Source of the DNA: Lachnospiraceae bacterium
Lineage (GTDB): Bacteria; Bacillota; Clostridia; Lachnospirales; Lachnospiraceae
DNA: 42,871 bases
Assembly: GCA_017482485.1 (NCBI GenBank)
Contig: JAFUMV010000116.1
Span: 1-42,871, forward strand
Direction of reading: 5' to 3'
This document shows positions 37,281 to 42,871 of the stretch, piece by piece (the first letter of the stretch is position 1; each line of letters begins with the position of its first letter). The position numbers and the translations under genes were made by a program. Below the pieces are notes generated by a model. That model made no database searches. It was not told the DNA's origin and worked only from the letters and a program-made list of their open reading frames with translations.

Positions 37281-38534
37281 TTAAATTCTTCTGGAAAGTA
37301 CTTCCTGTTCATACCGCTTCACTTCCGCATACCAGTCTTCTTTGCCGGGTACACCGTTGATTTCACAGAAATAATTCCATACGTCTCCTACAGGATAAAG
37401 TTTCATTTCTTCCTGCAGCATCTGCAGTTCTGTGAAGCTTCCGGCATTTTGCATTTCCTGTAATCTGGTATATGGCTGCAGAAGTGCAAACAGCATTGCT
37501 TTCTGCATGTTGCGCATGCCAACCACCCAGGCACTGATCCGGTTGATGCTGGCGTCAAAATAGTCCATTGCAAGAAATACCCGGTCCATTGCGTTGTTGC
37601 GAACGATTTCCTTCGCGATTTCCTTTGTTTCATCATCGAACAAAACAACGTGATCGGAGTCCCAGCGAACGGGTCTTGACACATGCAGGGCCAGCTTTTC
37701 GTTAAAAAGCAGCATGGAGGAAATTTTATCGGAAACCACCTCGGTGGGATGATAATGGCCGGTGTCCATCAGACTTAAAATTCCCTTTTTCGCTGCATAG
37801 TTCACACAGAATTCGCTGGACCCGACGGTGTAGGATTCCAGCCCGATGCCGAATACCTTGGATTCCAGACAAACATATACTTTTTCCTTATCATAGGGAA
37901 CGGATAAAATCTGATCCAGAGAATCTTTGAATCTGGCTCTGGGACCCAGACGGTCAGCCGGAATGTCCTTAAGCCCATCCGGAATCCAGATGTTCATCAC
38001 ACAGGGCTGTCCCAGTTCTTCTGCAAAATACTGGGAAATACGGACGCATGCCTGTCCATGCCGAATCCAGAACTGACGAATTTCTTCATCATTGCTGGAC
38101 AGTGTTAAGCCTTCTGCCTTTTTATGAGAGAAAAATGTAGGGTTGAAATCCAGACCAATCCCTCTTTCTTTGGCAAACTCCACCCACCTTTTAAAATGCT
38201 TCGGCTCTATGGCATCACGATCCACATGCTCACCTTTTTCAAAAATTGCATAACAGGCATGGAGATTGAGTTTGTGTTTGCCGGGCAAAAGCTTTAACAC
38301 CTGATCAATATCCGCCATTAATTCCTCCGGCGTACGTGCTCTGCCGGGATAGTTGCCGGTGGTCTGAATGCCGCCGGACAGCGGACCATCCTGATCAAAG
38401 CCTTTCACATCATCGCCCTGCCAACAGTGCATGGAAATGGAAAATCTGCTCAGCATTTCCAGCGCTTTCTGGGTGTCAACCCCCACTGCTGCATACATTT
38501 CCTTTGCGGATAAATATCTTTCCTGTGTTGTCAT
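37281..38534 (-). CDS. rhaA: L-rhamnose isomerase
   Basis: Isomerises L-rhamnose to L-rhamnulose with divalent metals. 417 residues. Family blocks: SMHCWQGDDVKGFD, GGIQTTGNYPGRARTPEEL, GLDFNPTFFSHKKAEGLTLSS, MDTGHYHPTEVVSDKISS (metal ligands) and HVSRPVRWDSDHVV. No insertions or losses are seen. Second gene of the rha operon, 67 bp after rhaB. Confidence 0.98.
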   Translation of the reverse strand: MTTQERYLSAKEMYAAVGVDTQKALEMLSRFSISMHCWQGDDVKGFDQDGPLSGGIQTTGNYPGRARTPEELMADIDQVLKLLPGKHKLNLHACYAIFEKGEHVDRDAIEPKHFKRWVEFAKERGIGLDFNPTFFSHKKAEGLTLSSNDEEIRQFWIRHGQACVRISQYFAEELGQPCVMNIWIPDGLKDIPADRLGPRARFKDSLDQILSVPYDKEKVYVCLESKVFGIGLESYTVGSSEFCVNYAAKKGILSLMDTGHYHPTEVVSDKISSMLLFNEKLALHVSRPVRWDSDHVVLFDDETKEIAKEIVRNNAMDRVFLAMDYFDASINRISAWVVGMRNMQKAMLFALLQPYTRLQEMQNAGSFTELQMLQEEMKLYPVGDVWNYFCEINGVPGKEDWYAEVKRYEQEVLSRRI

Positions 38535-38601
38535 CTTTTTTTCCTCCTGAAATTTATATCAATCTCTTTTTCTTTCTGCTCCGAACAGTTCCTGCTTTTT
38601 G

Positions 38602-40005
38602 TTATCCCGGCTGAAATATTTTTATTTCACTGGAAGCAAAGATGCAGCTTCTTGCCGCTTTCAGATCTGCAAGTTCACCTTCCCGTATCATCTGTGCCGC
38701 CAGATTGCCGATCGCAGTTGCCTCAGAAGGCCCTGCATAAACTGTTTTTTGGGTCGCTTTGGCGGTAAGCTGATTTAAATAATCTGCATTGGATCCGCCG
38801 CCAACAATATGTAAGCTGTCATACTGCACCCCAATATGCGCTTCCAGTTTCTGTACCGTTTCCCGATAACACTCTGCCAGGCTGTTATAAATTACACAGG
38901 CCAGTTCTCCGGCGGTTTTTGGCACCTGCTGGCCGCTTTTTTTGCAAAAATCCTGTATTGCCGCGACCATAGAATCCGGTGCCAGAAAAGATGCATCATT
39001 ACAGTCTACAATGGAAGGAATCTTTTCCTGTTCTGCCATTTCACACAGCTGCGCAAAGGAATACTGCCTGTTATATTCATTTCTGACAGACTGAATCATC
39101 CACAGCCCCATGATGTTTTTCAGATAGCGGAAGCGGTAGTCATACCCTCCTTCATTTGTAAAATTCATCATTTTGCTTTCCAAAGAGCAGTCAGCTTCCA
39201 TCCGCTCCACGCCAAGCAAAGACCAGGTTCCTGAACTGATGTAAAGCACGTTTTCCGAATTGGAAGGAACCGCAGCAACCGCTGATCCTGTATCATGGGT
39301 TGCCGGAAGTACCACCTGGCAGTTAAAACCAACCTCTTTTGCCACTTCTTCTTTCAGTTGTCCCAACACCGTTCCCGGCTTTAAGATTTCACCGAATATT
39401 TTCTGCGGATAGCCCAGCATACCAATCAGCTCTCTGTCCCAGTCCTTTTTTTCGGGATCGATCAGCTGTCCTGTGGTGGCGTTGGTGTACTCCACCGCCT
39501 TTTTGCCGGTCAGCAGATAGTGAAAATAGTCCGGGATCATTAACAGACTTTCTGCAGCATTTAAAATTTCCGGATGCCTGTCCTTTACTGCCATCAGCTG
39601 ATAGATCGTGTTAAAAATTGCCTTCTGTATACCGGTTCTTTCATAGAGTTCTTCTTCTGAAATGATGGCATATACTTTTTCATCCATCCCTATGGTCCGC
39701 TTATCACGATAACCGACCGTGTTTCCCAAAATTCTGTCCGCACTGTCCAGCAGCACGAAATCCACGCCCCAGGTATCAATGCCCATGCTTATGGGTATTT
39801 TTTCGAGCTCTGCGCATTTTTTCATGCCGGCTTTGATCTCTCCAAACAGTTGTTCCAAATCCCAGCAAAGCTCACCATCTTTAGAAGACATACCGTTTTC
39901 AAATCGATACACCTCCTGCGTCACCATGCGGCCATTTTCCAGATGTCCAAGAATATGTCTGCCGCTGGACGCCCCGATATCTACCGCAAGATAATACTTT
40001 ATCAT
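38602..40005 (-). CDS. rhaB: Rhamnulokinase
   Basis: FGGY-family kinase that phosphorylates L-rhamnulose at O1 with ATP. 467 residues. The N-terminal phosphate-binding DIGASSGRHILG, the sugar-site block GIDTWGVDFVLLD, and the C-terminal ATP-site block LHIVGGGSNADYLNQLTA and EATAIGNLAAQ are all present. It is the first gene of the operon, transcribed away from the AraC-type regulator, with the ribosome binding site GGAGGG just before the ATG. Confidence 0.97.
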   Translation of the reverse strand: MIKYYLAVDIGASSGRHILGHLENGRMVTQEVYRFENGMSSKDGELCWDLEQLFGEIKAGMKKCAELEKIPISMGIDTWGVDFVLLDSADRILGNTVGYRDKRTIGMDEKVYAIISEEELYERTGIQKAIFNTIYQLMAVKDRHPEILNAAESLLMIPDYFHYLLTGKKAVEYTNATTGQLIDPEKKDWDRELIGMLGYPQKIFGEILKPGTVLGQLKEEVAKEVGFNCQVVLPATHDTGSAVAAVPSNSENVLYISSGTWSLLGVERMEADCSLESKMMNFTNEGGYDYRFRYLKNIMGLWMIQSVRNEYNRQYSFAQLCEMAEQEKIPSIVDCNDASFLAPDSMVAAIQDFCKKSGQQVPKTAGELACVIYNSLAECYRETVQKLEAHIGVQYDSLHIVGGGSNADYLNQLTAKATQKTVYAGPSEATAIGNLAAQMIREGELADLKAARSCIFASSEIKIFQPG

Positions 40006-40050
40006 GTTATCCCTCCTTTTTTGATCCCCTTATCCTCTTATTATGGTTCC

Positions 40051-40079
40051 ATTTTAACAAACCTCTCTTGCAGGAAAAA
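40051..40079 (-). promoter_or_regulatory. Probable activator-dependent promoter of rhaBAD
   Basis: Minus strand: TAAAAT (40051-40056) with a poor -35 (TTTTTC at 17-base spacing), 46 bp before the rhaB ATG. A weak -35 just downstream of direct repeats fits AraC-type activation. Confidence 0.45.
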
Positions 40080-40086
40080 GCACGCC

Positions 40087-40114
40087 ATTTGCACAAAAAT
40101 ATGACCTGATTTGC
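40087..40114. promoter_or_regulatory. Direct repeats, probable AraC-type operator of the rha genes
   Basis: ATTTGC occurs at 40087-40092 and 40109-40114, exactly 22 bp apart (two helical turns); a related ATTTGA is at 40138. The pair abuts the rhaB promoter and lies between divergent rhaB and the AraC-type gene. Confidence 0.5.
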
Positions 40115-40122
40115 GTTTTCTG

Positions 40123-40151
40123 TTGTATCCGCAGCAGATTTGAGATACACT
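40123..40151 (+). promoter_or_regulatory. Probable promoter of the AraC-type regulator gene
   Basis: TTGTAT (40123-40128), 17-base spacer, TACACT (40146-40151), 41 bp before the ATG. Confidence 0.45.
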
Positions 40152-40192
40152 ATAAGCAAACGGATCCTTCACAGACCAGAAAGAGTATTCCT

Positions 40193-41167
40193 ATGAGAAA
40201 AGAAATTATTGACGAACTGATCAAAATCACGCCGGAAGAACAGGAAATTCTGAATGGAAGAACCGATGTGGACACCGCACTCTATAACCTGAGCGCCTCC
40301 ATGATTGTGGATGCAAAAGCCTTTCTGGAACAGGGCAGACTCATTGAACTGCGTCCCCATACCCGTTTTATCCATTTTCCAAAGCATACCCATAATTATG
40401 TGGAAGCGGTCTACATGTGTTCGGGACAGACCACCCATATCATCAATGGGAATACTGTTCTTTTAAAAGAAGGGGAGCTGCTTTTCTTAAGTCAAAATGC
40501 GACGCAGGAAATCCTTCCGGCTTCCTATTCGGATATTGCGGTCAATTTTTTTATCCTGCCTGAATTTCTTGACCGCACCCTGGATATGATCAGGGCGGAA
40601 AATAACCTGATTCGCACTTTTTTGACAGACTGTCTTAAAAGCGGCAACGGACAGGTCAGCTATCTCCATTTCAAAGTCGCAGATGTGCTCCCGATTCAAA
40701 ATCTTGTGGAGAATCTGATCTGGATGCTTTTACATAGGCAGCCAAACAAAAGAAGCTTAAACCAGACCACGGTAGGACTGCTTTTTTTACACCTGCTAAA
40801 CTTCACGGATAAAATGGAAATCGGCAAAGATCACCTGGACCAGGAACTGACCTTCACCGTCCTTGGATATATTGAAGAACACTATCGCGACGGAGAGCTT
40901 TCTGTCATCGCACAAAAATATCATTATGATTTATACCAGCTAAGCCGTATGATCAAAAACACCACCGGCAGGACCTGGACAGAGCTTCTGCAGGAAAAGC
41001 GGCTCAATCAGGCCGCCTACCTGCTTCGCACCACTGCTCTTTCCATCACGGATATCGGCCTGGACGTGGGCTACAGCAATTTCAGTTATTTTTACAAAAT
41101 TTTCCGACAAAAGTACGGCTGCTCTCCCCGGGAATATCGAAAAAAAGTACTCTCTGCATCGAACTGA
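40193..41167 (+). CDS. AraC family transcriptional regulator, probable rhamnose activator
   Basis: 324 residues. An N-terminal cupin-like sensing domain (KHTHNYVEAVYMCSG, then VLLKEGELLFLS) is followed by a C-terminal pair of helix-turn-helix motifs. The first is in LSVIAQKYHYDLYQLSRMIK, the second in ALSITDIGLDVGYSNFSYFYKIFRQKYGCSPREYRKK, the standard AraC/XylS signature. It is divergent from rhaBAD with 187 bp between the genes and probably activates them in the presence of L-rhamnose; the effector is inferred from position only. The ATG at 40193 has a weak AAAGAG ribosome binding site. Confidence 0.93.
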   Translation: MRKEIIDELIKITPEEQEILNGRTDVDTALYNLSASMIVDAKAFLEQGRLIELRPHTRFIHFPKHTHNYVEAVYMCSGQTTHIINGNTVLLKEGELLFLSQNATQEILPASYSDIAVNFFILPEFLDRTLDMIRAENNLIRTFLTDCLKSGNGQVSYLHFKVADVLPIQNLVENLIWMLLHRQPNKRSLNQTTVGLLFLHLLNFTDKMEIGKDHLDQELTFTVLGYIEEHYRDGELSVIAQKYHYDLYQLSRMIKNTTGRTWTELLQEKRLNQAAYLLRTTALSITDIGLDVGYSNFSYFYKIFRQKYGCSPREYRKKVLSASN

Positions 41168-41226
41168 TCCCCTTTTTCTTTCGTCGCAATGCCGAAATAA
41201 CCGTTTTTTTCAGCCCATATTTCTAT

Positions 41227-41255
41227 TTGTGGTTTCAAAAGTGCTGTGCTAGAAT
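41227..41255 (+). promoter_or_regulatory. SigA-type promoter of the PurF-like gene
   Basis: TTGTGG (41227-41232), 17-base spacer ending TGC, TAGAAT (41250-41255), 66 bp before the ATG. Confidence 0.65.
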
Positions 41256-41320
41256 AAACTTGTCTTTTTTTATATCATGTAACAGTTTTCTAAAATTGTA
41301 TACGGAGGATGAGTTAAAAC

Positions 41321-42733
41321 ATGAGTGGTTTTTTTGGCGTAGCATCAAAGGAGGATTGCGTATTTGACCTGTTTTTCGGAACAGACTACCATTCCCACCT
41401 TGGCACAAGGCGTGCCGGTATGGCTGTATATAACAGCAAAGATGGCTTTAACAGAGCAATTCACAACATTGAAAACGCTCCTTTTCGTACCAAATTTGAT
41501 AAAGAAGTGGAACGCATGCACGGATATATGGGTATCGGATGCATTTCCGACTATGAACCCCAGCCCCTGATCATTCGTTCCCACCATGGAACTTATTCCA
41601 TCATGACCATCGGCAAAATCAACAACACCGATGATATCGTAAACAAAATTCTTTCCACCTCTCCCACCCATTTTCTCGAAATGAGCGGCGGTGACATTAA
41701 CGCTACAGAGCTTGTCGCAACCCTGATCAACCAAAAGGAGAATCTGATTGAAGGAATTTCATATGCCCAGGAAATCATCGATGGCTCCATGTCCATCGTA
41801 CTGATGACTCCCAAAGGTATTCTGGCAGCCAGAGATAAAATGGGCAGAACTCCTATTTCTCTCGGGAAAAAGGAGGATGCTTTCTGTCTTGCATTTGAAG
41901 GTTTCTCTTATCTGAACCTTGGTTATGAACCGCTGCGGGAGCTGGGCCCCGGCGAAATTGTCATCATGACACCCGAAGGCGTCCGCACTCTGGTAGAGCC
42001 CGGTAAGGATATGAAAATATGTACCTTCCTCTGGATTTATTACGGATATCCGTCTTCTTCCTATGAAGGCATCAGCGTTGAAAAGATGCGCTATAACTGC
42101 GGTGCTGCCCTGGCAAGAAGAGATGCCGGTTCCGTTCAGCCTGATATCGTAGCCGGTGTTCCGGATTCCGGCGTTGCACACGCTATCGGCTATGCGAATG
42201 AATCCGGAATCCCCTATTCCAGACCATTCATCAAATATACCCCTACATGGCCTCGTTCTTTCATGCCTACCATGCAAAGCAAGCGTAACCTTATTGCAAA
42301 GATGAAGCTGATTCCGGTTCACGATCTGATTCAGGACAGAAGCCTGCTTTTGATTGACGACTCCATCGTCCGCGGTACACAGCTTCGGGAAACCACAGAA
42401 TTTTTATATAAAAGCGGTGCGAAACAGGTGCATATCCGCCCTGCCTGCCCTCCCCTTTTATACGGCTGTAAATACTTAAACTTCTCCCGTTCCACTTCCG
42501 ATATGGATCTGATTACCAGAAGAGTGATCCTGGAAATGGAAGGTGACAACAAATATCCGAACCTGGATATTTACGCCGATCCTGACAGCCCACAGTATCA
42601 TGAAATGATCAATCGGATCTGCCAGCAGCTGAATTTCACTTCTCTTCGTTACCATCGTCTGGATGACATGATTGAATCTGTCGGCATCGACAGAAATAAA
42701 CTCTGTACTTACTGCTGGGACGGCCGAGAATAA
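41321..42733 (+). CDS. Amidophosphoribosyltransferase-like protein with degenerate glutaminase domain
   Basis: 470 residues with the PurF domain order. The N-terminal Ntn-hydrolase domain starts MSGFFGVASKEDC, where PurF has the nucleophile Cys1 (CGIFG-type); here it is Ser. The oxyanion block expected as HNGN reads TIGK and the Arg of the GHVRY-type block is missing. The phosphoribosyltransferase domain is well kept: VPDSG near 290 and the PRPP loop LLLIDDSIVRGTQ near 345. Cys residues in RPACPPLLYGC and LCTYCWDG match the [4Fe-4S] ligands of Bacillus-type PurF. No other purine gene is adjacent. It may use free ammonia or have another role; the true purF should be elsewhere. The ribosome binding site GGAGG is 12 bases before the ATG, a long spacing. 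Confidence 0.85.
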   Translation: MSGFFGVASKEDCVFDLFFGTDYHSHLGTRRAGMAVYNSKDGFNRAIHNIENAPFRTKFDKEVERMHGYMGIGCISDYEPQPLIIRSHHGTYSIMTIGKINNTDDIVNKILSTSPTHFLEMSGGDINATELVATLINQKENLIEGISYAQEIIDGSMSIVLMTPKGILAARDKMGRTPISLGKKEDAFCLAFEGFSYLNLGYEPLRELGPGEIVIMTPEGVRTLVEPGKDMKICTFLWIYYGYPSSSYEGISVEKMRYNCGAALARRDAGSVQPDIVAGVPDSGVAHAIGYANESGIPYSRPFIKYTPTWPRSFMPTMQSKRNLIAKMKLIPVHDLIQDRSLLLIDDSIVRGTQLRETTEFLYKSGAKQVHIRPACPPLLYGCKYLNFSRSTSDMDLITRRVILEMEGDNKYPNLDIYADPDSPQYHEMINRICQQLNFTSLRYHRLDDMIESVGIDRNKLCTYCWDGRE

Positions 42734-42740
42734 AGCCAAC

Positions 42741-42766
42741 AAAAGATCGCAGTCTGCGATCTTTTT
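42741..42766 (+). terminator. Intrinsic terminator of the PurF-like gene
   Basis: Perfect 11-bp stem AAAAGATCGCA/TGCGATCTTTT with a 3-base loop (42752-42754) and a T-run to 42766, 7 bp after the stop codon. Confidence 0.88.
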
Positions 42767-42770
42767 GTGG

Positions 42771-42831
42771 GCGCTACTTCACAATTCACGTAAGTGAATT
42801 GTGAAGGTTCTTTTTAGGTGCGCTGCTTCAC
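42771..42831 (+). repeat. Imperfect direct repeat flanking the second hairpin
   Basis: GCGCTACTTCAC (42771-42782) and GCGCTGCTTCAC (42820-42831) match at 11 of 12 bases and bracket the hairpin. Confidence 0.4.
42777..42815 (+). terminator. Second, perfect hairpin with T-run
   Basis: CTTCACAATTCAC (42777-42789) and GTGAATTGTGAAG (42794-42806) are perfect 13-bp arms around GTAA, followed by GTTC and five T. It may be a back-up terminator or part of a repeat element; the window ends soon after. Confidence 0.55.
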
Positions 42832-42871
42832 GCTTCAGTTTTTATTTGTCATCAGCTTAATCATACCCTTA

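Overview
This window looks like chromosomal DNA of a spore-forming anaerobic Clostridia, most probably Lachnospiraceae. The evidence is a sporulation gene (spoIVA) with a SigE-type promoter, a tyrosine T-box leader, a pyruvate phosphate dikinase, a giant 2-hydroxyacyl-CoA-dehydratase-activase-type protein, a single-chain glycyl-tRNA synthetase, and strong GGAGG-type ribosome binding sites. No mobile element, CRISPR array, rRNA or tRNA gene was seen.

Layout. (1) 1-2753, minus strand: metallophosphoesterase gene followed by two sugar ABC permeases of the LplB/YtcP type; the second permease runs off the left edge. (2) 3051-5669: ppdK with its own promoter and terminator. (3) 5840-10885: an operon of a large J-domain-like TPR protein and an HscC-type Hsp70. 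(4) 11087-21339: a long co-directional minus-strand block. In transcription order it holds a rhomboid-like membrane protein with a zinc-ribbon tail, a sigma-70-like protein without region 4, a small unknown protein, an M16C peptidase, a DUF4349-type lipoprotein, era, a YqzL-like small protein, recO, then from a new promoter a lipoprotein and glyS. (5) 21716-27329, plus strand: the 1416-residue activase-type protein, then a secreted VanW-domain protein. (6) 27332-33069, minus strand: a MATE transporter split by a frameshift, spoIVA, a DegV protein, and tyrS behind a T-box leader. (7) 33140-41167: a GH2 beta-galactosidase-like gene and the rhamnose genes rhaD, rhaA and rhaB, with a divergent AraC-type regulator. 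(8) 41321-42733, plus strand: a PurF-like protein, then two hairpins.

How the genes work together. rhaB, rhaA and rhaD form the complete L-rhamnose to DHAP plus lactaldehyde route, with a probable AraC-type activator reading direct repeats in the divergent promoter region; the GH2 enzyme may release sugars from the same glycans. The Hsp70 and J-TPR protein are probably partners. The era block mixes core housekeeping (recO, yqzL, era, glyS) with envelope and lineage-specific proteins.

The most interesting observations are: a PurF-like protein whose glutaminase residues all appear lost while the PRPP loop is kept; a spoIVA leader in which the DegV-gene terminator hides the spoIVA ribosome binding site from read-through transcripts but not from SigE transcripts; a J-domain without HPD fused to a long TPR array and a cysteine cluster, paired with an HscC-type Hsp70; and a MATE gene broken at a short A-run. 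All family assignments are from reading the sequence and memory of the families; no database search was run.
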